DNA of 64,000 nucleotides, taken from the NCBI GenBank assembly GCA_034505495.1, contig JAPDQV010000002.1:54587-118586 (forward strand), given 5' to 3'. Position 1 is the stretch's first letter; each line of letters opens with the position of its first letter. Positions 1 through 8,468 of this stretch are shown here, piece after piece. This DNA comes from a candidate division KSB1 bacterium. Lineage in GTDB: Bacteria > Zhuqueibacterota > Zhuqueibacteria > Residuimicrobiales > Krinioviventaceae. The notes under the pieces were generated by a model that was given only the letters and a program-made list of their open reading frames with translations, ran no database searches and was not told the DNA's origin. The position numbers and the translations under genes are program-made.

Positions 1-608
1 TATTCGTTGAAGCAGTCAACGATGCCAATGCGGGGGCACTCGGCATCAAATGGCATGAGGAAGATGAGGTCGGACACGCCCCGCACGTCGTTTTTTTGAC
101 TTTAAACGAACGCACCGCTTACTTTGGCGCCGGCTTGATTCTTAACCACTCGCTTTATGAAGGGGCGGACGGCGGCGCGGGAGAAATCTGCGACGCTCTG
201 CCGAGCCTTAAAGAATTCATCGACAATGCGGTGGCTCGAGTCGGAAGCGATCACCCGCTCATGGCATTGGCTGCCACCCAGCAAATTGACATTGAAGACG
301 TTATTCGTTGTGCCCAAGAAAACTGCAGGCTTTCCAAAGAGATTCTGTCGCAATACAGCTACTTTATCAGCGAGGAGATCGTTCGTTTGGTGCAGATGCT
401 GGCGCCGAACGTCATTGTCCTCGGCGGCGACTTGGCCGATGCGCGCGAGTTAATTTACTCTTCCATTGTCAATCAAGTTGAATCGCGCCTGAACGAGCTT
501 TTTCCCTGGGGCTTTACGGTTCCCAAGATTCACTTTTCCAGTTACGGCAGCTATGCCGTCTCGGTCGGCGCTGCCGCATTGATTATGCGCAGAATATTTA
601 TGCCGTAA
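1..608 (+). CDS. ROK-family protein (sugar kinase or NagC/XylR-type regulator), 3' part only
   Basis: The reading frame is open from the window edge (codons from base 3), so the N-terminus, with either a kinase phosphate loop or a DNA-binding wing, is off the window. What remains is the C-terminal half of a ROK fold: an NDANAGALG segment, an FGAGLI glycine turn, a GGAGEI segment and the late VIVLGGDLADA strand. The family's zinc motif (His then CxCGxxGCxE) is absent; after GGAGEI the sequence runs CDALPSL. ROK proteins are either cytoplasmic sugar kinases or sugar-sensing repressors such as NagC and XylR. The chitin/GlcNAc cluster 2.6 kb downstream would suit a NagC-like regulator, but that is inference. 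The family call is fairly sure, the role is not. Confidence 0.75.
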   Translation, partial: FVEAVNDANAGALGIKWHEEDEVGHAPHVVFLTLNERTAYFGAGLILNHSLYEGADGGAGEICDALPSLKEFIDNAVARVGSDHPLMALAATQQIDIEDVIRCAQENCRLSKEILSQYSYFISEEIVRLVQMLAPNVIVLGGDLADARELIYSSIVNQVESRLNELFPWGFTVPKIHFSSYGSYAVSVGAAALIMRRIFMP

Positions 609-620
609 ACGTTCGCTGCC

Positions 621-1580
621 TCAACGCAAAGACCCTCTCAGCCTCTCCTGCACCTGAGGCGAAGGAATGGGAAAACTGTCTCCGGCCGAAAGAATGACGG
701 CGGGGCGGTCGGAGCTGAATCGGTAGCCCACCATAAGACGCGGCAGCTTGATTTTCCAGAAATACAAAGGCTCGAAGGTGCCGAAAGTGATCCCTACTTC
801 CGTTTCGAAGCGGCGTCTAAAGGCCTCCTTGTTATGAATCCACAAATGCGGCGAAGTATAGTAAAGATAGCTCAGCACAAAGAATCCCGCGTCCAGCTCC
901 TTTCCCCACGCTTTGCGCCCGATCTTTTGCCTGATTTCTATGCCGTTTTTCCACATCACCAATTCGTTATAGGCACTGCCGGCAGGCTTCCATAGAGTGC
1001 CATACAACATCAGTGAGTAAAGTCGCAAGTGCCTTTCCCTCAACGGGATGAAAAACAGTTGACGGAGACCCAGCACCACACCCCATACATGCGATCGGTT
1101 TCGCAAGTTTACTGCGGCGCCTGCGCCTAAAACCGGCGCCACGGAAAAAGTGGGCCTCGGATAGTGCTCGATTTCGGCCATCGGCAGAATACCTATGGTT
1201 TCCAGGCTGTTCGGCAGCCCTTTGCGAAAAATGTCCCAATAAGTGTAATTCAAAAAGCCCGCCGTAACCGGTACCCTCAGGGTGATGCCCCATCGGTGTT
1301 GAAAGGGCGACAATAAAGTGACCGAAGGTGTACCGCGGTAGATTTGCGCGACATACGGTCCGGCTGAGTAAAGTCCTGACCCCATGTAAATCGAAAAAGC
1401 ATGATGCCCTGGGTTGAGCTCAGTTTGTGCCGCAGCATTCGGCAAGAAGAGTCGGCACAGACTGATCAAAAACGCGAGGCGGGCAAAAAAGGTGACCTTA
1501 GCGGAGCAAAAAGAGACGGCGGCTGATCGTCTGCCCGTTAAAGCTCGCCTTGAGAAAATAAATGCCTGAAGGTTTATCAT
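621..1580 (-). CDS. putative outer-membrane beta-barrel-like protein of unknown function
   Basis: I recognise no named family. The N-terminus has a hydrophobic stretch (FFARLAFLISLCRLFL) followed by PNAAAQ, which reads as a signal peptide cleaved after Ala-Gln. The mature part is rich in alternating aromatic and glycine segments (YMGSGLYSAGPYVAQIY; VWGVVLGLRQLFF; LMVGYRF), as in outer-membrane barrels. No ATG, GTG or TTG lies between the upstream stop at 1498 and the signal core, so the start is placed at the ATG at 1578-1580, overlapping the 3' end of the DUF362 gene by 83 bases. Alternatives are the ATG at 1584-1586, or a TTG at 1469 that would cut the signal peptide in half. Co-directional with, and likely cotranscribed with, the DUF362 gene. 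Confidence 0.5.
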   Translation of the reverse strand: MINLQAFIFSRRALTGRRSAAVSFCSAKVTFFARLAFLISLCRLFLPNAAAQTELNPGHHAFSIYMGSGLYSAGPYVAQIYRGTPSVTLLSPFQHRWGITLRVPVTAGFLNYTYWDIFRKGLPNSLETIGILPMAEIEHYPRPTFSVAPVLGAGAAVNLRNRSHVWGVVLGLRQLFFIPLRERHLRLYSLMLYGTLWKPAGSAYNELVMWKNGIEIRQKIGRKAWGKELDAGFFVLSYLYYTSPHLWIHNKEAFRRRFETEVGITFGTFEPLYFWKIKLPRLMVGYRFSSDRPAVILSAGDSFPIPSPQVQERLRGSLR

Positions 1581-3078
1581 CTGCATTCCATCGAATGACG
1601 TGTTGACCTTCGAGTCGCCCGTCGACGAGTATATCAATGAGCTGACCCGAGAGGTTATAAACTTTGGCGTCAAAATGTCCCGTATGGGGCAACGAAGCAA
1701 CTAGAGAGGTATTACTGTTGAACGGATTCGGAAAGGCCGGGGAAAGGGCAAAAGCCGCGGGCCTTTTCTCGTTTTGAGTAACGGCGGATTTGCTGTAATC
1801 GTATGGTTCGTTCACCAAATGCCAAAGCGGCTCGCTCTGACCGTTATAATCCCGACGCAGGTAATAGGTAACCAGAGGCGTCCGCTCCAAACTGGTCAAG
1901 CTTTTTACCTCCACCTTACCATCTTCGAACCATTCATAAAGAGGAACGGCAAACGGATCGAGGAAGGAGCTCATCCCGCGTTCGACCGCCATATGAAACA
2001 GGCCGAAATTTCCGGGTTCATGTCCGGCCAACCAGGTGCCGATTATGTCGACGTGAAACGGGTTTTTGCCGAAAATGATGAGGTTGGTCATGAAATCGGC
2101 GGCGAAACCGTCGTGCGGCCCTTCGATAAAGTTGCCGTCATGGCCGTAAAGTGCCTCGATGATGTGAAGATCGGCCTTGAGAATACTATTGTTGTCGAGG
2201 CAGCGCGTCGCCCAGGTTTCCTGCCACAAGCCGCCGTCGGCCCCGGGACGATCCCAACGCGGAATCCCTGCCGCCACATGTCTTTGATAGTTATTCTGAA
2301 TCGTCTTTTTCGCATTCGGCTGCACGTGCGCCGGATCGATGCTCATTTCATTCTGCAATAGGGTGCAGTGTTGCTGATAGTTGGCGGCAATGGTGCCCTG
2401 CAGATTCTTTGCGCAGAGCGTCATGCCCATGCCGTGCGATTTGAATTTCGCGATATTGATCAAAAAAGTATCGGGAGCATTGACCGGCCAAAGATAGGGA
2501 ATTTTTTTGAACCAAATTCCTTCCGGGACGTCTTTCCAAACGACCTGGTCGGGCGAAAGCGAATCGACAGGGGTCGAAATGATTCGCACGTCTGCGCCGG
2601 TGCGGGCGGCGAGGGCGCCGTAACCGCCTTCCGTGAGGTTTTCTATGCCGTTTACTTCGCGGATGAAAAAGCGGTCGCCGCCAAGGCCGAGGGGTTTTAT
2701 TCCATCGATGAGCCCCTCGACGAAAAGGGCATCGGTTACTACGCCCATCGATCTTTCAATCGTGTAACCGCGCTGCCATTTACCGCGGGAGGTGAGATTG
2801 GGCTTGAGGACAATTTTTCGGGTGACCGGCAGCCCATCATCGGCGGAAGCCTCTATAAACACCGTCGAAGCAAACTTGCGTCCGGCTTTATATTTGGCGG
2901 CTTCGTCATGCTTGTCGCTGATCTGCGTCCGCATGATAAAGACTGCATCGGGCAAAGCTTCGATCAACGGATTGAGGCGAAAAAATTGGCCGAGTGGCTC
3001 GGCCTGGCTGCGAAAGAAGGGAATAGAAGCCCAGGCTGCTCCGGCCCCGATTGCTTTGATAAAGGCTCGTCTTTTCAT
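1498..3078 (-). CDS. DUF362 domain protein with Tat-like leader and T9SS C-terminal sorting domain
   Basis: 526 residues. The N-terminus MKRRAFIKAIGAGAAWA carries a twin-arginine motif and a mild hydrophobic core, a Tat-type export signal. The middle (about 85-370) reads as a DUF362 domain, with KPNLTSRGKW early and FLINIAKFKSHGMGMTLCAKN later. The last 80 residues are a T9SS type A sorting domain: SPAFPNPFNSNTSL, a VYNLSGQ strand, GIYFLKA and a basic C-terminus. DUF362 proteins are often linked to Fe-S proteins; the substrate is unknown. A Tat leader combined with a T9SS tail is unusual, because T9SS cargo normally uses Sec. It is read divergently from the CBM9-like gene at 3248, with a 169-base AT-rich region between them. 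Confidence 0.82.
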   Translation of the reverse strand: MKRRAFIKAIGAGAAWASIPFFRSQAEPLGQFFRLNPLIEALPDAVFIMRTQISDKHDEAAKYKAGRKFASTVFIEASADDGLPVTRKIVLKPNLTSRGKWQRGYTIERSMGVVTDALFVEGLIDGIKPLGLGGDRFFIREVNGIENLTEGGYGALAARTGADVRIISTPVDSLSPDQVVWKDVPEGIWFKKIPYLWPVNAPDTFLINIAKFKSHGMGMTLCAKNLQGTIAANYQQHCTLLQNEMSIDPAHVQPNAKKTIQNNYQRHVAAGIPRWDRPGADGGLWQETWATRCLDNNSILKADLHIIEALYGHDGNFIEGPHDGFAADFMTNLIIFGKNPFHVDIIGTWLAGHEPGNFGLFHMAVERGMSSFLDPFAVPLYEWFEDGKVEVKSLTSLERTPLVTYYLRRDYNGQSEPLWHLVNEPYDYSKSAVTQNEKRPAAFALSPAFPNPFNSNTSLVASLPHTGHFDAKVYNLSGQLIDILVDGRLEGQHVIRWNADDKPSGIYFLKASFNGQTISRRLFLLR

Positions 3079-3169
3079 TGGTCAGGCCCTACTACAATCT
3101 TTTTGAATATACAGATTTGTTTTCTCAATGCGAATTTTTTTCCATGTAAAAAACTTTTGATAAAAACAC

Positions 3170-3199
3170 TTGACATTCTTTTCTTTTTTGTTATATTCT
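3170..3199 (+). promoter_or_regulatory. sigma70-like promoter of the CBM9-like gene
   Basis: A consensus TTGACA lies at 3170-3175. TATATT lies at 3192-3197 after a 16-base spacer, or TATTCT at 3194-3199 after 18. It is followed by a palindrome and by a strong GGAGG ribosome site at 3236-3240 before the ATG at 3248. Confidence 0.6.
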
Positions 3200-3201
3200 A
3201 A

Positions 3202-3218
3202 TATTCATTCAATGAATA
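3202..3218. promoter_or_regulatory. 17-base palindrome just downstream of the -10, likely operator
   Basis: TATTCATTCAATGAATA is a perfect inverted repeat with 8-base arms and one central base. It begins 3-5 bases after the -10 hexamer, so a bound protein would overlap the transcription start. A repressor site for the chitin cluster is the natural reading; the ROK protein encoded at the start of the window is one candidate partner. Both are inference. Confidence 0.5.
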
Positions 3219-3247
3219 AAATATAAAATACCGATGGAGGACAAATC

Positions 3248-5113
3248 ATGAAGCAAAAACTTGTTACGGTAGGAGCATTGTTTTTGTGTCTTATCGCTCC
3301 TGCATTGGCGGTTGATTTCTTTTTCCCGTTTATGCAGAAAGCGGCTGCTCCGGTCGTCATCGATGGAGAACTCGATGACTGGAATTTCTGTTTTCCGATC
3401 GACGTCAATCAGGCGGTCATTCCGGAAAATTCGCGGTGTCACGATTGGTATCCTGAGGATGACTATGACTTGTCCGGAACGATCAAATTGATGTGGGACG
3501 AGAATTACCTCTATGTCTCGGCCTATGTCCGTGACGATATCCCCGGCGTGCTGCCGCAACCGCCGTCTTGGAACGCGGACGCCGTCGAAATTTACTTGGG
3601 CAACTATAATGTCGGACGTGTGCCCTGGGATCCTAACCCTCCGGGCGGGGTGCCGGACAACGATGACGGCAAGTTTGCCTGCCAGTTGGCTTTTTATTAT
3701 GATGCAACGGCAGATACCGGCCGCATTTACCAGTACACTCCGATCGGCAAGTTTATCAAAACCGCAGGTTCAGTTATCAAAGGTAAAGTTTGGCCGAACA
3801 ATGAGGGCTACACTCTTGAGGCGCGTGTCGCGTGGGCCGATATCGCTTCGGCCAAGGGCAACGGCTTTCATTTCAAGGGCGGCGAGATCGTACCTTTTAC
3901 GCTGTCGCTCTATGATCGGGATGATTGGGATCGCGATGATTTCCAAGGATACGCTTTTTCGGAACGCGCTTATCCGGCCTGGGCCGGCCCCAGTAAGGGA
4001 TGGCAGGTTATCGAAGTCAAACCCGCCCGCGAGTCTCAATACTATTTGCATTCAAGTCCTTACTTGAAGCAGGCCGCAGGTGCCGTGTTTGTCGATGGTG
4101 TGCTCGATGAATGGAATTACTGTTTTCCGGTCGACATGAACCAGTCCAGCATTCCCGAGTATTCGCGCGCGTGGGCTTGGTTCCCGGAAGACAATACCGA
4201 CTTGAGCAGCGCGCTCAAGTTCATGTACGACGATAAGTATCTTTACGTAGGCGCCTCGGTTATGGATGATGTGCCGGGCGTCAATCCGGTGGAAGGCGAC
4301 TGGAACGCCGACGCGATCGAAATCTATATCGGCAATTATGAAATCGATGATTACGGCGTTATACCTGATCACTCGGGTTATATCAATCAGGACGACATGC
4401 TGGATGTTCAGCTTGGCTTTTATTACAACGCCAATACCGGCGACGCTTACATCAAGCTGTGGGGGCCTGGGGCTCACGCCGGTTTGGTGCCGATGACCGA
4501 ATCCTATGCCGTAGCCAAAGAATGGCCGACGGGCGACGGTTACGATTATGAAGCCGCCCTCTCTTTAAAAGAATTGGCATCCATGGTTGATAATGCCGGC
4601 GTGCGGACTTTCGACTTTATCTCGCTGCAGGGCGCCATCGTGCCGTGCACTTATGCCCTCTATGACCGCGACGAGTGGAACCGAGACGATTTTCAGGGCT
4701 ATCAATACGTGCGCAATGAAAACGCGCCTTACCTGGGCCCTGGAAGCGGCGGCTGGGAAGGGGTCGAAATCGTGCCGAAAAACCTCTACGATATTCTCGG
4801 CTGGCTGTGGGAGAATTACACCGACGTCAGCAAAAAGGATATCGTGCCGGCGCAAAGCAGGCTGCTGCAGAACTATCCCAATCCCTTCAACCCGTCAACG
4901 ACCATCGAATTCGAATTGAGCCGCCCGGAATACGTTACGCTTAAAGTCTTTGATCTGAGCGGTCGCGAAGTGGCGACGTTGGCGCAAGGGCACTTCACTG
5001 CGGGACAGCACAGCGTCCAGTTCAGACCGAATGGCCTCGCCAACGGCGTTTACCTCTATCAGCTTAAAGCCGCGGATTATACGGAAACGCGACGAATGGT
5101 ACTGATGAAATAG
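3248..5113 (+). CDS. secreted protein with two tandem CBM9-like domains and T9SS sorting domain
   Basis: 621 residues with a Sec signal peptide (start KQKLVTVGALFLCLIAPALA). Two domains of about 250 residues repeat each other: both open with the pattern DxWNxCFP(I/V)DxNQ, continue with LMWDENYLYVSAYVRDD or its variant, and reach a WNADA(V/I)EIY(L/I)GNY core. This is the fold of CBM9-like / DUF1083 sugar-binding domains. Residues from about 535 form a T9SS sorting domain (LLQNYPNPFNPSTT, GVYLYQL). There is no catalytic domain, so a cell-surface glycan-binding role is likely, probably for the chitin handled by the downstream enzymes. GGAGG sits 7 bases before the ATG. A terminator follows at 5147. 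Confidence 0.85.
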   Translation: MKQKLVTVGALFLCLIAPALAVDFFFPFMQKAAAPVVIDGELDDWNFCFPIDVNQAVIPENSRCHDWYPEDDYDLSGTIKLMWDENYLYVSAYVRDDIPGVLPQPPSWNADAVEIYLGNYNVGRVPWDPNPPGGVPDNDDGKFACQLAFYYDATADTGRIYQYTPIGKFIKTAGSVIKGKVWPNNEGYTLEARVAWADIASAKGNGFHFKGGEIVPFTLSLYDRDDWDRDDFQGYAFSERAYPAWAGPSKGWQVIEVKPARESQYYLHSSPYLKQAAGAVFVDGVLDEWNYCFPVDMNQSSIPEYSRAWAWFPEDNTDLSSALKFMYDDKYLYVGASVMDDVPGVNPVEGDWNADAIEIYIGNYEIDDYGVIPDHSGYINQDDMLDVQLGFYYNANTGDAYIKLWGPGAHAGLVPMTESYAVAKEWPTGDGYDYEAALSLKELASMVDNAGVRTFDFISLQGAIVPCTYALYDRDEWNRDDFQGYQYVRNENAPYLGPGSGGWEGVEIVPKNLYDILGWLWENYTDVSKKDIVPAQSRLLQNYPNPFNPSTTIEFELSRPEYVTLKVFDLSGREVATLAQGHFTAGQHSVQFRPNGLANGVYLYQLKAADYTETRRMVLMK

Positions 5114-5146
5114 TCCTTTTTCTTTCAAAAGGAATTTGTAGATTCT

Positions 5147-5187
5147 GAGGAGTTGCGGCGCAATCAGCCGCTCTCCTCATTTTTTTA
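5147..5187 (+). terminator. intrinsic terminator between the CBM9-like and chitinase genes
   Basis: Arms GAGGAG-TT-GCGGC (5147-5159) and GCCGC-T-CTCCTC (5167-5178) pair through 11 base pairs with one small internal bulge and a 7-base loop, followed by a seven-T run. It ends only about 11 bases before the chitinase ATG, so it probably sets the ratio of surface binding protein to downstream enzymes by partial read-through. Confidence 0.75.
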
Positions 5188-5197
5188 TCAGGAAGCC

Positions 5198-6541
5198 ATG
5201 GCCAAGCGATCATTTACTTTCTTGTTACTTTTTTTCTTTATCGGGGCCTCCTGTCGGCCGCAGACTTTATGGGTCATCGGCTATTATCCCTCCTGGAACC
5301 GAGCCTCTTTTCCGGCATCGGCGGTCGATTTCGGCCGCCTGACGCATCTGATGCATGCCTTTGCCTGGCCGCAAAGCGACGGCTCTTTGGCCTACTATCC
5401 TCAGCTCCTCGATCCCGAATTGAACGCTCGAGCCCATGCAGCCGGAAAGGTCATTTTGCTTTCTCTCGGCGGGTGGGGAAATTCGGCGGGATTTTCCCCG
5501 GTCGCTGCTGACTCGGCTCTTCGTCGTCGCTTTGTCGATGAACTCTGCGCGTTTATTCTCGAACATCAGTACGACGGTGTCGATATTGATTGGGAATTTC
5601 CGGCTTCCGCGGCAGACCGGGCAAACATGGTAATTTTAGTTAAAGAGCTGCGGGAAAAGTTTAACCAACTCGCCCGCCCGCAAAAACTATGGATCACCAT
5701 GGCCGTGTCGGCCGGCGATTACTATGGTCAATGGTTCGATTACAAACGGCTTTTGCCCTATGTGGATTTTTTCGGATGCATGACGTATGATTTTCATGGG
5801 CCGTGGACGAACCATGCCGGCCACAACTCGCCGCTTTTTCCCAGCGGCGGGGATATTGACGGTTCGGTCTCGTCCGGCGTAGCCTATTTGAAAAGCCGCG
5901 GTCTGCCCAATGAAAAGATTGTCATCGGGGTACCGTTCTACGGCCGCGAATTCAATGCTTCGCGGCTCTATGGACCCAGTACAGGCGGGGACATTACGTA
6001 TCCTTATTCGCAAATCGTCAAGTTCTTAGCTGCAGGCTGGCTCTATCATTGGGATTCCGTTGCCCAGGTTCCTTATTTAACTAATCCGGATGCCACCCGT
6101 TTGATAACTTTTGACGACACAGCCTCCGTTCGTCTCAAAGCAGAGTATGCGCTGAAGCAAAAGCTTGCCGGGGTGATGATTTGGGCGCTGGGGCAAGACT
6201 ATCTGAACGGTCGGCAGCCGCTGCTCGGAGCGCTCACCGCACCGATTTTATCCGCAACCGTGGCAGCCGCTCCTTCTTCGAACCGTTTCGATTTGACAAT
6301 TTTCCCGAATCCGTTCAACCATGTTGCGGTTTTGCACTTTGAGCTCCCAAGCCCGCAGCCCGTCGAAATTCGTATTTGCGATGCCGCCGGTCGGCGGCTG
6401 GAGACGCTCGTGCATGGATTCCTGCCCGCCGGATCGCATGCTTCTACATTCAACGGCGTCGGCTTTGCCTCCGGAGTGTACTATGCCGTTCTGCAGACCC
6501 CTTCATTTTCAACGGTTCGACCTTTCACTTTGATCAAATGA
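5198..6541 (+). CDS. GH18 chitinase with T9SS sorting domain
   Basis: 447 residues from the ATG at 5198. An upstream in-frame TTG at 5153 falls inside the terminator stem, so it is rejected; GGA at 5191-5193 serves the ATG. The protein has a hydrophobic leader (FTFLLLFFFIGAS) and then a GH18 TIM barrel: VIGYYPSWN on strand 1, KVILLSLGGWG on strand 3, and the signature DGVDIDWE with Glu133 as acid catalyst. CMTYDFHGPW and the late MIWALGQD strand also fit. From about 365 there is a T9SS domain (FPNPFNHVAVLHFEL). It cleaves beta-1,4-GlcNAc polymers at or outside the cell surface. Symporter and hexosaminidase genes follow closely. A Cys near residue 19 is not in a convincing lipobox. Confidence 0.9.
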   Translation: MAKRSFTFLLLFFFIGASCRPQTLWVIGYYPSWNRASFPASAVDFGRLTHLMHAFAWPQSDGSLAYYPQLLDPELNARAHAAGKVILLSLGGWGNSAGFSPVAADSALRRRFVDELCAFILEHQYDGVDIDWEFPASAADRANMVILVKELREKFNQLARPQKLWITMAVSAGDYYGQWFDYKRLLPYVDFFGCMTYDFHGPWTNHAGHNSPLFPSGGDIDGSVSSGVAYLKSRGLPNEKIVIGVPFYGREFNASRLYGPSTGGDITYPYSQIVKFLAAGWLYHWDSVAQVPYLTNPDATRLITFDDTASVRLKAEYALKQKLAGVMIWALGQDYLNGRQPLLGALTAPILSATVAAAPSSNRFDLTIFPNPFNHVAVLHFELPSPQPVEIRICDAAGRRLETLVHGFLPAGSHASTFNGVGFASGVYYAVLQTPSFSTVRPFTLIK

Positions 6542-6548
6542 GGAACCT

Positions 6549-8441
6549 ATGAGTCAACTCCATCTAATCGATTATTTCGTCATCTTGATCTTTTTTGCCA
6601 TGGTCTTTGCGATTGCCGCCTATTACGCCAAAAGAGCAGGCAAGGATACCGGTTCGTTTTTTCTTTCCGGCCGTAATCTCCCCTGGTACATAGCCGGCAC
6701 AGCCATGGTCGCGACAACGTTCGCCGCGGATACGCCTTTGGCTGTAACCGAGCTGGTGGCGCGGAACGGCATCGCCGGCAATTGGTTGTGGTGGAACATG
6801 GCCATCGGCGCCGTCCTGACCGTCTTTTTCTTTGCCAAGCTTTGGCGGCGTGCCGGCATCATGACCGATGTGGAGCTGGTCGAGCTGCGTTACTCGGGAC
6901 AAGCGGCGGCGGCGCTGCGCGGCTTTCGCGCTCTCTATCTCGGCTTGTTCATGAACGCGATCGTCATGGGCTGGGTCAATAAGGCAATGGAAAAGATCTT
7001 TCATGTCACCGTGCCGGGCGTCGATCCGTTCCTGCTGGTGGCGATTACGGCCTCCCTCATTGCCGTCTATGCGTCGGCTTCCGGTCTGCTCGGCACGGCG
7101 CGCACCGACAGCTTTCAGTTCGTTTTCGCCATGGCCGGCTGCATCATTTTGGCGGTCATCGTCATCAAGCTGCCCCACATCGGCAGCACCGTCGCCCTCA
7201 AGCAGCAGATCGCCCCGCAGGTGCTCGATTTTTTCCCCCGCATCGCTAAAACGAATCTTTCCGGCCTGACTGGAGGAGCCCTGGCCATGACGACCGGCGC
7301 CTTTATTGCCCACATCGGCCTGCAGTGGTGGTCGAGTTGGTATCCGGGCGCCGATCCGGGGGGCGGCGGTTACATTGCTCAGCGCATGATGTCGGCAAAG
7401 AATGAAAAGCACAGTCTTTTTGCCACCTTGTGGTTTACCATCGCTCACTATACGATCCGTCCCTGGCCGTGGATTTTGGTGGCGCTGAGTGCCCTGGTGC
7501 TGCTGCCGCGCGCCCAAAACGTTGAAGCTCTGCGTCAAGAAAATCCGGCGCTGTTTCAGCGGGTGGAACAGGTGCATCAAAGCGGCGGCCTGCAGAGCAA
7601 TGTTGTCTACGGACCGGATTTTCTCAATTTTTATGAAAAGTACGAAAATACGGTGGACCCCGGCGTCATGTATCCGAAATTGATGCTGCGATACCTGCCT
7701 GCCGGTCTGCTCGGCCTGCTGATTGCCGTGTTCCTTGCCGCATATATGTCCACAATATCTTCTCAGCTCAACTGGGGAACTTCGTATCTTATCAATGACT
7801 TTTACAAGCGCTTTCTTAAAAAGAACGCCGACGAACAGCATTATGTGCGCGTCTCACGCCTTGGTATTGTGCTGATGGTGATCTTTTCTCTCATTGTTAC
7901 CCGCCTACTGAACACCATTTCCGGGGCTTGGGAGTTTATCATAAATGCCAGCGCAGGCATGGGAGCCGTCCTGATCCTGCGCTGGTATTGGTGGCGCATC
8001 AACGCCTGGTCGGAGATTTCCGCCATGATCGCGCCGCTCATCATCTATCCGATCGCCCGTTTTAAATTCGGACTGCAGTCGCCGATCACTCTCTACCCTG
8101 TGGTGCTGGGAACCACCATCGTTTGGCTGGTCGTCACCTTTTTGACTCGTCCCACGGATAAGGACAAGCTGCACGAGTTTTACCGGCGCGTGCATCCCGG
8201 CGGTTGGGGTTGGCGAAAGATCGCCGCCGAACTGCCGGATGTCAAGAGCGACAGCGGCTACGGCCGCCTCTTTATCGATTGGCTGGCCGGAGTGATTATG
8301 GTTTATTCAGCTCTGTTCGGTATCGGCAAGCTCATTTTTGCCGAGTGGCTTGCCGCCGTCGGTTACCTGGCGCCTGGAGCCGTCGGCGCCTTGATCATTC
8401 AGCGGGATTTGAGCAAACGCTCGCTGGGTTTTTCGGAATGA
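6549..8441 (+). CDS. sodium:solute symporter (SSS family), likely amino-sugar or sugar uptake
   Basis: 630 residues with 13 or more hydrophobic segments. It begins with the family's LIDYFVILIFFAMVFAIAAYYAKRAG and SFFLSGRNLPWYIAGTAMVATTFAADTPL, the typical first two helices of SSS/SLC5-like carriers with the sodium-site region. A soluble loop lies at about residues 320-375. The start is 7 bases after the chitinase stop, with GAGGA before it. Placed between chitinase and hexosaminidase, it probably carries GlcNAc or chitin oligosaccharides into the cytoplasm. The substrate is inferred from context only, since the family also carries sialate, glucose, proline and others. Confidence 0.87.
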   Translation: MSQLHLIDYFVILIFFAMVFAIAAYYAKRAGKDTGSFFLSGRNLPWYIAGTAMVATTFAADTPLAVTELVARNGIAGNWLWWNMAIGAVLTVFFFAKLWRRAGIMTDVELVELRYSGQAAAALRGFRALYLGLFMNAIVMGWVNKAMEKIFHVTVPGVDPFLLVAITASLIAVYASASGLLGTARTDSFQFVFAMAGCIILAVIVIKLPHIGSTVALKQQIAPQVLDFFPRIAKTNLSGLTGGALAMTTGAFIAHIGLQWWSSWYPGADPGGGGYIAQRMMSAKNEKHSLFATLWFTIAHYTIRPWPWILVALSALVLLPRAQNVEALRQENPALFQRVEQVHQSGGLQSNVVYGPDFLNFYEKYENTVDPGVMYPKLMLRYLPAGLLGLLIAVFLAAYMSTISSQLNWGTSYLINDFYKRFLKKNADEQHYVRVSRLGIVLMVIFSLIVTRLLNTISGAWEFIINASAGMGAVLILRWYWWRINAWSEISAMIAPLIIYPIARFKFGLQSPITLYPVVLGTTIVWLVVTFLTRPTDKDKLHEFYRRVHPGGWGWRKIAAELPDVKSDSGYGRLFIDWLAGVIMVYSALFGIGKLIFAEWLAAVGYLAPGAVGALIIQRDLSKRSLGFSE

Positions 8442-8468
8442 GCAAAACCTTAAAAAGGGAGGCCCAAG

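Noticed and set aside
5153..5197. Upstream TTG start for the chitinase
   Set aside because: The TTG lies in the stem of an intrinsic terminator and gives an N-terminus that would spoil the signal peptide; the ATG at 5198 is better.
6564..7841. Long minus-strand open frame of 425 codons
   Set aside because: It is the antisense shadow of the symporter gene; its translation is rich in Arg, Gln and His, as expected from reversed hydrophobic codons.
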